Positions 47,701 through 57,459 of a DNA stretch of 64,000 nucleotides are shown here, one piece after another. The translations under genes were made by a program, and so were the position numbers. The notes beneath the pieces are model-generated. The model did no database searches. It saw only the letters and a list, made by a program, of their open reading frames with translations, and had not been told where the DNA came from. Numbering within the stretch: position 1 is the stretch's first letter; the number at the start of each line of letters is the position of its first letter. The stretch lies in the NCBI GenBank assembly GCA_963920665.1, contig OY987273.1:10542501-10606500 (forward strand), given 5' to 3'. The DNA is from Straminergon stramineum. Its lineage: Eukaryota; Streptophyta; Bryopsida; Hypnales; Calliergonaceae.

Positions 47701-49404
47701 TTTACAAAACAATTGCATGTACATATAGAAGGCTACATATGTCTAAGATAACATGAAATGAATCATTGCAAGGCACTATTGCATTCATTCCATTAAAATC
47801 CAATCATTCATGGCTTTAGATGCCACATATATAGTTATGATGATTTATTGGAAGGACCATTTTGTATTGAGTGCAATATTAGGAAGAAGTAAATGACCAA
47901 TTGAAATACTTCAAAATTTTTTGGTCTAGGGTTTAGATTTTCTTTAGCTTTCCCTTCCAAATTGTGCCACTCTATATCTTTCTTCTTACGTCATTAGTAT
48001 AATGTCTACAAAATTCCCATTGCTACATTTGTGCTTATTGTAAAAATTTACCTTACATTTAACATTCTAGCAAGAGTGACACTTTGATAGAAAAAGAAGT
48101 AATCTTGTAATTCTTCTATTCATTTGAATGAAATGAAAATTATCTATTCCAAGGAAGTAATTATGTTATAACCAGTAAGCTCTTAGACCACCTTCAATAC
48201 AGTCGACAGTGAACTTCGTATACTTTATGGTGGGTAAGATAAAGGCTATTGTAAATTTATGTTGATTATTTAGCACCTTTCCCTACTTTCCCCCTCTATA
48301 ATTCCATGATGAATTCCATTCTAAAAGAAAATGAAACAAGTAACTATGAGATAGTTTGAAAAATATTTTACATTGTGTGGAGCAACATGTGCCCCAATTA
48401 TTTACAACTGCTCTACATTTATGACTTTATCAATCTCAATACTCAATTTCAATGTGCTCTCATTCATACGTACAATGAAGCTATAATTGCAAAGCAATGA
48501 AGAGTTCCAATTACAAAATTTACAAAGCAACTTCTTAACGGTTAGTACTATCAAAATAAAAAAAAGTGAAATGTACTTATTTTGTAATTCCTATAAAGAA
48601 CTTACATGCATGACTTGAATAATAACACTACAAATGCCCTACACCAAAGTGCATGCAACCTTCATTGGTAAACATTTTTCAAGATTACATAGTATGGTGG
48701 AAGCGTGATGTAAGGGTTTCTTTTAATCACAAAAAATTGACGTAATTTCCTATTTTTGAAATATATTTCCCATAATTCTTATTTGAATATGTTCCCATGT
48801 CTACTGAAAAATATCAAGAATTATAATGCATTTGAAGGGCACTTATTATTTAAAGTAAATTTCATACCCACACCCTTTCAATTACACAAACAATATAAAA
48901 GACTGCAATTAGGTGAGGTCACCCTCATATCTTGTACATTTGAACCGTGTACAATTTTTTACTATTACTACTATACAGAAATTTACTAATTTAGTACTTG
49001 GTATTGTTGTCACTATCTATTCGTGGAACTTTCTTGTTTACAAATGCACCTATATGTACATTAGAAGTTCTTCTTCACTTTAGTGCATGTAAAGTAACTT
49101 TCTAGGGGACAATGCCCCATACTTGTATACCTGTAAATTGATTTTGACGTGTATTGGTTGATAAATGGCAAAGAATTTGTATATGTAGTATGTAACTACA
49201 ACTATTCATCCTTCAAATTTTGTATAGACAGGAGAGACATTTCAATATGTTTTAATCTCTATAGTAAAGCTTTAATTTTTTTGAATGAGATGATGTCACA
49301 TGGTACTGAAAAGGTTGATTTCCATGATGCACACTTTTTTCTTTGAATGTTTAGGCAACCGAATTTTAGTTTTGAATGTACGTATGTCCTATACTCCTAT
49401 TGAT
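44714..49404. other. AT-rich non-coding interior of the 18.4-kb element
   Basis: No gene can be supported over 4.7 kb. Small frames at 44708-45200 and 45465-45823 have no counterparts in other copies. A telomere-like tract is listed separately. Base composition becomes very AT-rich from about 46000 to 49300. Confidence 0.5.
45783..45846 (+). repeat. Interstitial TTTAGGG tract
   Basis: GGGTTTAGGGTTTAGGATTT and further TTAGGGTTTAGGG units, degenerating to GTTCAGG. It lies between the two divergent genes of the large element. Confidence 0.8.
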
Positions 49405-49800
49405 ATGGGGTGGGTATGTTTGTGTGGGTATGTTTTAATGGGTACGTAAATGCGAGTACATTATTTGTGGATAAAGGGGTGGCGGGTATGTGGGACGGGT
49501 ATGTGGTGCGGGTATGTGTAGAGTACTTTATGGGCTGGTATATGTTGGGCGTTAGGTTTGGGGGCCGGGAACGGCTGGGTATTTGGGGGTAGGTATGTGG
49601 GGGGTGGGTAAGTTGGGGGCGGGTATGTGCAGGCGGGTATGTGAGGGCGGGTATGTGGGGGAGGGTTTTTTTAGGGGGGTCGGGTATGTGGGGGAGGGTT
49701 TTTTTAGGGGGGTCGGGTATGTGGGGGAGGGTTTTTTTAGGGGGGTCAGGTATGTGGGGGAGGGGGGTTTTCGGGGGGGCGGGTATGTGGGGGGGCAAGT
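49405..49800 (+). repeat. G-rich minisatellite, GGGTATGTG units and a 33-bp repeat
   Basis: Many GGGTATGTG words, with four consecutive 33-bp units at about 49649-49780, each GGGTATGTGGGGGAGGG followed by TTTTTTTAGGGGGGTC. In translation it gives 11-residue repeats on either strand (GMWGRVFLGGS or PHIPDPPKKTL), which I take as artefacts. Runs of G make quadruplex formation plausible. Confidence 0.75.
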
Positions 49801-49826
49801 ACGGGGCGCGAAGGCTCCAGTTAGGG

Positions 49827-50060
49827 TTTGCTTCTCCTGCCGCTGCTCCTCGTCGTCGGTGCACCCCTCATTGTCGCTGCGCCTCCTGCCTTTTGCTGCT
49901 CGTCGCTGCGCCTCCTGCCTCGACCTAAACTCGTCGCTGCTGCTACTGCTGGTGGTGGTCGCTGCTGCTGCTGCTGGTCGTCACTCCTGCTCCTGCTTCT
50001 CCTGCTTTTGCTATTGCTTCTGCTTTCACTTTCCTCGTTGTTGCACGTGCTCTCATCGTT
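49827..50060 (+). repeat. CTG/CTC/CGT trinucleotide-rich tract
   Basis: Imperfect GCTGCTGCTG and CTCCTGCTTCTCCTGC repeats. Both strands open low-complexity frames. A half palindrome TCGACCTAAA lies inside at 49920-49929. It may be transcribed 5' sequence of the big gene, but no coding claim is made. Confidence 0.6.
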
Positions 50061-50576
50061 GCTGTTGCTCCTCGTCTTCCTCCTTGCACCGTTGGTAGGG
50101 TTTACGTGAAGCTCTCCTCTATTGCTACTGCTCCTCCTGTCCTCATTGACGTTGGTGCTCGTCGTCCTCTTCCTTGCACATATCGCTATTGGTGGTCTCC
50201 TTGCTTTGCCACAAATTGCACAGGTTTTGTTCTTCACTTCTTTTACTTTCAATTTCATTGAAATTTAAGTAGGTTCATTGTGTCTATATGCTTTGTTTGT
50301 GTGGAGGAGGTCTTCTAAAGTCCACTTCTATAGTTATGCTGTTCTGGGTTGTCCTTTGAAGTTCTGGACTGTGCGTGATGGTGTTTTGGAGTATGAGGGT
50401 CTCAATGTCTGCTTCAATGTGATAACAAAATGCTTGATGCAATTACATCCGTTCATCGTACCAGTGCATTTGGTGTAGGGTTTTGGTAGTTCTTTTTTTA
50501 GTGTAGATTTAGGAATGCATAGTAGCTTTATAGTATTGCATTGTGCTCTACGATGTTCTTTTGAATTTAGTCTCTA
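50061..50576. other. Upstream region of the big gene
   Basis: No supported gene. A CACAG|GTTTTG donor-like junction near 50223 and more balanced composition suggest a transcribed leader, but this is only a suggestion. Confidence 0.3.
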
Positions 50577-53500
50577 ATGAGCTCGCAATGCAATGAGAGA
50601 GTGTTCTTTAAACATAGCAATCTGATTTCCCCTTCAATTCTCCAGAATTTGACATCCACTCTTAAAAACCTGCAGGACTATCTCGCTTGGGAGCGGATTA
50701 TTGAACAAAAAATTTATTTTCCACAGATTTACTTGCAGTCCAACGCAGATACCCCTCCCACGGCCAAGGTAATCCTTCATAGCTGCAATTTAGGTCGATG
50801 TCACTTTAGGTCGACTGTTGTGATAGAGGCTTCGAAAATTCCTAGTCGTGGAATGAAATCACATCGACACGAAAGCAGAGCGTCATTTTAGGTCGGGTCG
50901 ACCTAAAATGACACACATCTCCCTGCTCGTTCAACATACACTATCCATCCATCATACGTAACAAGACAGCCTGAGCACAAAAACCCCATCAATCATGTTG
51001 GAAAGTGAACAATTCAGGTCGAGTCGACCTAAACTGACTTAAATGTCCATGCTTGTTGAAGATACCACTTCAATATCTGGAGTATACTGGCTAAATGTCG
51101 AGTATCACTAATTACATATGAAAAATTCACAATTCAGGTCGAGTCGACCTAAAGTGTCCTTAGCCAGCAACTACTGAAGTAAGTAAAAGTAACGATTACA
51201 CACAAATAATATCGAACATGTTGTTTAAATATATTGAGATGTGTAACCTATTCTACGAGGAAATTTAGCTTCTGACTAAGTAAAATTAACCGATACAAAA
51301 TCGATTAGGTCGACTCGACCTAATCAATCTGAAACAAAAATGCGTTAAACCAAAATTCTGTATAGAATAACAGCAGACCTTAATGTAATTCAAAAATTCT
51401 ATAATGTCTTGACTAAGTCAATGCTTTTAGGTCGAGTCGACCTAAACCAGTGAAAAGCTAACATAATATCCACCATTGAAAGCAGAATGGAAGAGCAGGT
51501 TCAAAAGCTTGAAGCCTTCTGCAAGCGACTTGATATCACCCGGGACAAGGAAGATGGGGACGATTTTGAAAACGATGGGGATTACTGGGAATTTCAATCA
51601 CTGGAGAAGATGGAGAAATGGAGCCTCAAAATGATTCCCTTCAAAAATCTCATTTGCTTCTCTGCAAAGTATAAAGACAATGAACCATATTATCCAATCT
51701 CCTATGACGAAAAGATCAAAGACATCGCCCAAGACGTCGGATCAATAATCAAGATCCATTGTGTGACTGCGCAAATAGGGTTAAAAGATGAACAGCAGTA
51801 CCACTTCACAATTGTACTTGACGCAGCAAAGATCGAATTCAATATAACCCCTTTCCTGGAATCTCTCCAGCCAACGGAGTACAGAACCGAAATTCCAGAA
51901 TTGGAAAGAAAGGTCGACTCAAACTTTTTCAAGAATGCTGCTGGGAGGCCGTTTAGTGGCAAACAATTGTGCAATCGTCTACGAACACTTTTCGTCGACT
52001 TTGCAGTATTGACAGCAAAGCTTGACCTCAAACGAAAAGAAATGGTCTCCCGCTCAGTATCGCACGACGTGCCAAGCCATGGAGAGGGCCAGGGATCTAT
52101 GGGAACTCCAGGGACGCAATAGAGTCGTGGTACACGGAGAAGTAAACAAGCCGCAACCCCGCCCACGGGAACAAGGAAGAGCAACCTAGCATCCTCCTCG
52201 GGGAGACGAGGAGGAGAAGGTGCTCCTTCAATTTCAATTGCTGGAGAGCAAAGCTTCGCATCCGCTGTTACAGACGTGCCAGAGGCACATGACCCCAAGC
52301 GCAAGCATGACTACAAACAATCAACAGAGGCCTACAAGAACTATTGGACCTCTTGTACAGATGCTTATATTTTTGAGATAAACGAAAAGAAGTCTCTCTC
52401 CATAGATCAACTTATCCCCGCACCACTAGAAATGAACATCCGTAGTCACGAGCAAAGGCTAGCAGCGGATGTGTTGCACTATTTAATTCACATGCCGGAT
52501 AAATCGACTAAGCAAACACTCTGTGTCATGCCAGTAGACCAGACGTGAAGCCGGGACCTACATCTTGGGACACCATCAAGAAGGGAGAGTTTTACCTTAT
52601 CAATGGTCAGCATAGTGTAACCGCCAGCAAGATGATGGTGGACATGAACCTGGATGAGGAGATTGTCAAGCACTTTCGGAACTGGGATTGCTACGTCGTA
52701 TGGTCCAACGACAACAAGAAGTTGAGATCCATTTCCGCATACTACAATAGAGTAAATCATTTTGTTGCGATGAAGCCATCCTGGTCAACGAACATCCTAG
52801 GCGCGAGAACTGTGTGGGAGAACATGGGGAGGCCCAGAAATCCGAAGGAAGCTGTACCTGTTGGCACTCTCTCCAATGCCAGACGCAATGCAAAGAACAG
52901 GGCCAACTCCTTGAGATTCAAGGTCAGTGATTACTTCCTTGTAATATGGGGCCTGTAAATGCATTTTAGATCGAGTCGACCTAAGTTGGCTTTGGACTTA
53001 TGAGACTTGATTTGCACTGTGTAGAGGAGTTTACAAAGGCCATGAACAAGCGTTTCGCTATGCTTGACGTCGTGAAGTCTCAGAAAGCCACTTGTGGGAA
53101 GGGTGGTGAGGAGAAGCTGAAAATCACGAATGAATTGAAGATTGTCACCGCTCCCGACGATGTTTTCAATTTGTGGAGTGAGGTCATCTCCAGTGCTGCT
53201 CACGGAGAGCTCATAGACCCGGACACGCTGCTGAAATTTAACAAGAGGTCGGGCTGGAAGTCTGAGAACGGGAATTTGACGCATGAATTTTTCAAGTGGC
53301 TTGGAAATCTCTCGCTAGCTGATCTTGCGAAACTTGCAAAACACATTCTCAATCAATAGACAGGAAAGCGGGACCAGCCATACCTGAAGGTGACGATAAA
53401 AATGATATCGTCAGTGCTGGAGAGCTGTTACACTTGTAAGGAGTGGGTTGAGCGGCGGAAGAGGAAATATTTGGTAAAGAAGGAGCTTTACCTTTTGGAC

Positions 53501-56500
53501 CCGACACTTGGTCTGTTGAATGCCTTTGATGAGCTCAACGTTGAGAAGTGGCGAGAGTTCAAGTCTAATCGGAACATCACTAGCGCTACAATGAATGTGC
53601 TACTTGAGCAACCCAGCGATGACTATTGGAAGGAGGCCAAGAAAACGAAGTCGAAGAATAAGAAGGCCGAGGAAATGTCACCCTATGTTGCTAAATTCTT
53701 CAAAGTGTTTCTGGAGAGGAGGTCGAACTTTGTGAAGCCGCTCTTCGTTGCTCATTATCGTCCATACGATATCAGCAATGACGTGCATGCTGATTGGCCA
53801 AGAGGTGCATGGAAGGATAATACAGTGGAGGATGTAAGGTTCGGAGTGATTGACTTTAGATACACTCCTGGCGTCCTCAACAAGCTGAAGTGCAATCCAA
53901 CTATGCCGTACTTCTTCGCTGTGCTTAAGTCGTTCCAGGAGAAGAAGAAGCCATTGTTGGAGGAGGTCGGGACATGGCTCTTCATCTGCTCGGATTTAAC
54001 CGAGCAAAATCAAGCTCTACATTACGTGTAGAGCAATGAAGTGCTCAGAGAGTATCAAATGGACTACTCTGACTATTGGCCAGCACGGCATGAGAGGATG
54101 GGAGATTACTCCCCAAACAACAGTAAGGCTATGGAGAAAGTTTATCTTACCTTCCTGCAGAATCCTAACAACGTTGTTCTCATCACCCCAAAACCTGCTT
54201 ACAGAGCACCGAATACTGATGTGTTCAATAAGCCAAGGGCCTATAATGAGCTACGATATAGAATTAATAATATGGAGCTGCGGATGGAATTCTACCTCGG
54301 AATTCTGAAAAGGTTTTGCTTTGCGGGGAGGAGTGTTATGTCGTTGTTTGCCAGCGCCAAGTTCACATGCGCAGCAATGGTATGTTGTTTTAGGTCGAGT
54401 CAACCTGAATTTGCATTTGTGATTTTGTGTTGGAGCGCTCAAACATGCTAATTTCATTACTATCTAAAAAAGAAGGCTCTGATAATATTTTTTTGACTGG
54501 TAATGAACATCAGAATTTGTCAATGACATTCAGTTATAGTTACCTGTTTAGGTCGAGTCGACCTAAGATATGTTCACTGAATCGAATCCTGTTGTTTCCC
54601 TCCCTGTGATTTTTAGATGAGCGGCCTTAATGTCTACGCTGTGGGAGTCTCGGATGAATCGGCAATGTGGACTGACATTGTGGAAATGGCCAAGTCACTA
54701 GACATTAAGGACTTCGAGCCAAACGGGTACTTCGTCGATGAAACCAGATTCAGTCGGAAACCCGTGGGTGCATCAACACCTACATCAAGCAGGAGAAAGG
54801 GAAAGTCGGTGTGGGACCGATCCTACACCCCTTTAGGTCGAGGCGGTGGATCGCAACGCGAGAGTATGGATTTATCCTCCGACACAGAGGCCGATGACGA
54901 TGATCTGGATGCGGACGACGTGCAAGAGGAGCAATGTACGCCACCAGCGCAGCTATCACAAAGCCTTCGAGGGTCGTCTGCTTCGTCGGGGCCCCCTGTG
55001 GAGAGGCAGCCCACTAGCACCCCGCCTCCAACCACGGGCGAAAAAAAAAGGAAGAGGGCCACCTATCGTGATGTGGATCTTCAGGCTGAGATAGCGCAGC
55101 TCAGAGCGGACAGAGTGAAGGATCGAGCAGATTCCTTGGAGTTGTATGCGGAAACAAATAAACGAATGGACATGTTCCTAAACTTCATCATAGCGGCAAG
55201 CAAACGTCAAGATGACCAGTTTTCCGCCATTCAAAATCAGCTTGCAGGGATCAGGCCGCCGGCTTCGTTGCCACCATCGCTTGAATCTGGCCAGTTGAAG
55301 ATCCAGGGTCCCCTCACAGGTTCTATCAACAGCGGGGAATCTAGTCTCGCTCATCCCAGTGCTAGTCTTCCCGGTCTGGCTCCGACCTCCTTTGTTGTCC
55401 CAGCTCCTCCTCCTCCAAAGGAAGATCGCCCCGCAACTCCAACTCCACCAACAGAGCCTGAGGTTGAAGAGACGCAGGTGGATGCAACGCCCCCATTGGC
55501 CACACCTGCTGAAGGTGCGGATGTTGTTGGTCCCAGAGAAGGCTTGGCGGAGGACCTCGATCACAATGAGCTCTCATCCAGCATGAATACACCAGCAGGT
55601 TGTAATTTATAATCACTCGATGTCAAGTGTATAGTTAGGTCGACTCGAGCTGATTTGTAATATAGATTTTTTTGTAGCGGAAGACGTTTAGGAGCGAAGG
55701 GGCCTTCCATTTTGACACAGGACTTATATTGGAAAGAATTATGGTCATGAATTCTTCATTTTGAACATCAATTTTGAACATCAATTTTGTATTTTAAATT
55801 CCAATGCGATTGAATGGAAGTATGTTCTTGATATCTTACAAATTGCCTCTCTATATATTCCTCTGGTGCAGGCCTTGTCAATGTGTTGAAAATGCCTTTA
55901 TCCTCTGTTGCCCCAACCCTTCACTCGCCTCCTCCACCGTCGCATGTTCCCATTTCCCTGGAGATGAATTTATCTCCAACGCCAAGTGCAGTGACATCGC
56001 AACCGGGGGATAAGACCGCAACAAGACCGTGTCCAGGAGATGATGACACCTCCATTCCCGATGACGTGCTCATGGAGGTTAGGATTCCTGATCCAGTCAC
56101 TATGGCCTTGGAAGATCTGTCACAGCTGGGAACGTCTTCTCGACAGCAGGTACATTTTGCTGTCTTCGATATTCTTAGTTACAAATGTCATTCAGCGTTA
56201 GGGGTGTTCCTTTCTTCTACCATTGGTTTTTTTATCCTGGATTGTGGGTTGCCATTTCGTTTCGCGTGAAGTCCAAAATTCGTCCCGTAGGGTAGTAATT
56301 GGCTATGAATGTAGCCGTTTGTTAGCAGGGATCGGATCCTCCATGTCGTCGTGGAGAATCGTCGAATGAAGTCAACGTTCCATTGAGGTCCAGGGTGACT
56401 GAGAAATGGCTCAACGTCGTCTTGGACCTGAATGGACTATTATGTGTTTGCGAGGATGCTAAAGTGAAGGGTTGGGCGAGGCACGTCGGTGACGCGTCGC

Positions 56501-57126
56501 AGCCCCACTCCGCCACGATCCTTGTGGTTGTGGGGCCGAAGGCTATGTACGTCCGACCGGGGTGTGCACGATTCCTTCGTGAATTAGGCCAAGTAGCTTT
56601 CGTCTCAGTGTGGAGCTCAATGAAGAAGTCCACCACAGAAGAAGTCTGTGCATATCTCTTCCGGGATCTAGGAATGCCCTTCCTCGTACTAGGACAGGAT
56701 TCATGCACGAAGCTCAAGTGCAAGGATGGTTCAGGTCAAGTCACCACGTTCAAAGAGCCAGGGACGAGCAAGGAACTTTTCCTCAAAAAACTTGATACAT
56801 TGTTCAATGGCTCACATGGGAATTTCACGCCCGAGAACACCATTGCAGTGGACGATAGTCCCGTTAAGCATGTCATGAACAATGCAGAGAACGTCGTACT
56901 CTCGGACAGTTGGAGTCACAGGGGGAATGGTCCGAAGGACTCATTCCTCTTGGACGTTCTACTTCCTTGGTTTAGGCGTGTGCACGATGCTCGAAACCAA
57001 GGGCTAAAATCGTTCAGGGAGAATAGTAAGGGGAAAATGGGGCGGAAAATGCTCTGCAACGAACGAAGTCGTCAAGAGTATAATAGGCTTATGGAAGTGG
57101 TCCGAGTGTCCTCGACTTTGAAATAG
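50577..57126 (+). CDS. Six-exon big gene: NGQH (ParB/DGQHR-like) domain fused to an FCP1-like HAD domain
   Basis: Exons by reading-frame and GT/AG phase: 50577-50768, 51499-52922, 53027-54379, 54617-55598, 55872-56149 and 56329-57126, about 1,675 codons. All junction phases agree (0, 0, 0, 1, 0). Exon 2 is one base short, implying a 1-nt deletion near 52525-52545. In-frame TAGs occur at 52120, 53357 and 54029. Three decayed copies in the window show the same exon order, which supports a single gene. Domains: N-terminal region, INGQH motif, basic central domain with EWVERRKRK, acidic/Pro-rich exon, HAD C-terminus. The role is unknown. It may be the element's DNA-binding or accessory protein. 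The first exon is the least certain; ATG 51487 is an alternative start. Confidence 0.7.
50792..51443. promoter_or_regulatory. Palindrome cluster around exon 1/intron 1 of the big gene
   Basis: Half-sites AGGTCGA at 50792-50798 and 50808-50814; full 15-bp sites at 50890 (one mismatch, arms extend to 50882-50912), 51016, 51136, 51307 (23-bp perfect arms 51303-51325) and 51429 (TTT/AAA-flanked). Spacings run from about 120 to 170 bp. The placement mirrors the cluster before the DUF7869 gene. Confidence 0.85.
51499..52922 (+). pseudogene. Exon 2 of the big gene, with INGQH motif
   Basis: One frame runs 51487-52548 with a single TAG at 52120-52122, then shifts by one base to 52545-52922. Early blocks YWEFQSLEKMEKWSLK, HFTIVLDAAKIEF and NITPFLESLQ align with relics at 62508-62038. 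The Ser/Arg/Gly-rich linker follows the TAG. The second half carries LSIDQLIPAPLEMNIRSHEQ, GEFYLINGQHSVTASKMM (INGQH at 52598-52612), YVVWSNDNKKLRSISAYYNR, then WENMGRPRNP. The GQH motif within a hydrophobic strand-helix context resembles the DGQHR and ParB/sulfiredoxin-like signature. Relics keep INGQH or INGQY. The exon ends AAG|GTCAGT. Confidence 0.75.
53027..54379 (+). pseudogene. Exon 3 of the big gene, central basic domain
   Basis: Follows a TAGAG acceptor and is open in one frame for 451 codons except TAG at 53357-53359 and 54029-54031. Motifs in order: VFNLWSEVISSAAHGELIDP, THEFFKWLGN, KEWVERRKRKYLVKKELYLL, PYVAKFFKVFLERRSNFVKP, then NELRYRINNMELRMEFYLGI, ending FASAKFTCAAM|GTATGT. 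All four copies in the window share the WVERRK and RMEFY.. blocks. No known family is recognised. The Lys/Arg clusters would suit nucleic-acid contact. Confidence 0.8.
54617..55598 (+). CDS. Exon 4 of the big gene, acidic and Pro/Ser-rich with a coiled-coil segment
   Basis: Begins after TTTTTAG with MSGLNVYAVGVSDESAMWTD and is fully open for 327 codons plus one base. It ends CCAGCAG|GTTGTA. It contains an acidic block (SSDTEADDDDLDADDVQEEQ, 54874-54933), a basic KKRKRA patch (possible nuclear signal), a helical segment (EIAQLRADRVKDRADSLELY) and a Pro-rich end. A palindrome half-site TTTAGGTCGA lies in the coding text at 54832-54841. Relics start with MYG, MFG or the like at this exon. Confidence 0.8.
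56329..57126 (+). CDS. Exon 6 of the big gene, FCP1/NIF-like HAD domain
   Basis: 266 codons, intact. Exon 5 (55872-56149, Pro/Ser-rich) joins it in phase (SSRQQ|GSDPP). Motif I is VVLDLNGLL (DLNGLL at 56425-56442), motif II FVSVWSSMKKST, motif III NTIAVDDSPVKHVM (DDSP at 56851-56862). The order and spacing fit the FCP1/SCP (NLI-interacting factor) branch of HAD phosphatases. Canonical members have DxDx; here the second Asp is Asn, as in a plant-type group with a DLNGLL motif. It could be a phosphatase of altered chemistry or a binding pseudo-enzyme. The family comparison is from memory. Confidence 0.85.
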   Translation, partial: GSDPPCRRGESSNEVNVPLRSRVTEKWLNVVLDLNGLLCVCEDAKVKGWARHVGDASQPHSATILVVVGPKAMYVRPGCARFLRELGQVAFVSVWSSMKKSTTEEVCAYLFRDLGMPFLVLGQDSCTKLKCKDGSGQVTTFKEPGTSKELFLKKLDTLFNGSHGNFTPENTIAVDDSPVKHVMNNAENVVLSDSWSHRGNGPKDSFLLDVLLPWFRRVHDARNQGLKSFRENSKGKMGRKMLCNERSRQEYNRLMEVVRVSSTLK

Positions 57127-57459
57127 GACACTTTTGTTTCCATAGATCAGGTCCATTTGAGCTACTGGGAGGGCACATCGGGAAATTTCATTCTTTGTGC
57201 AATTTAGCTCGGATTGACCTTATTTGTATATAGTCAATAAGCGCATTCGTTTCAAGTTTGTCCAATCCAATTTCTATAATAAATGTTGATTTCATGCTTG
57301 ACTATGGGAAACTCAATGTTGTCATTTAGGTTGCTTCGACCTCATGTGCTCGTCTCTCTGTATCGGATGCATCTACTACATGGTGCTTGTTTGTATTACG
57401 AGTTGTCAATCTTTGTGGACTTCTCACTTGGAAAATCTCTAAGCGCCGCTTCATAGCAG
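57127..57459. other. Spacer between the big gene and gene 3, with one weak palindrome
   Basis: Non-coding. AGGTTGCTTCGACCT at 57328-57342 is a decayed site, and AGCTCGGATTGACCT near 57206 a weaker one. Confidence 0.5.

Larger units (their letters stand above)
52968..55651. promoter_or_regulatory. Single palindromes in introns 2, 3 and 4
   Basis: 52968-52982 (AGATCGAGTCGACCT, intron 2), 54392-54406 and 54550-54564 (intron 3, the second perfect), and 55637-55651 (AGGTCGACTCGAGCT, intron 4). Intronic placement is shared with the relic copies, for example 5812, 5929 and 7379. Confidence 0.8.

Noticed and set aside
49397..49864. Pro-rich 11-residue repeat frame on the minus strand and Gly/Trp repeat frames on the plus strand
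   Set aside because: They are translations of a 33-bp G-rich minisatellite, open on both strands because the unit length is a multiple of three.
49821..50258. Arg/Ser-rich minus-strand frame resembling an RS-domain protein
   Set aside because: Low-complexity product of the CTG/CTC-rich tract, antisense to the presumed leader of the big gene, with no counterpart in other copies.
52120..54031. Programmed TAG readthrough or an alternative genetic code
   Set aside because: TAG also breaks T-element ORFs at Gln/Trp sites, alongside TGA, TAA and frameshifts, so mutation in CHG context is simpler.
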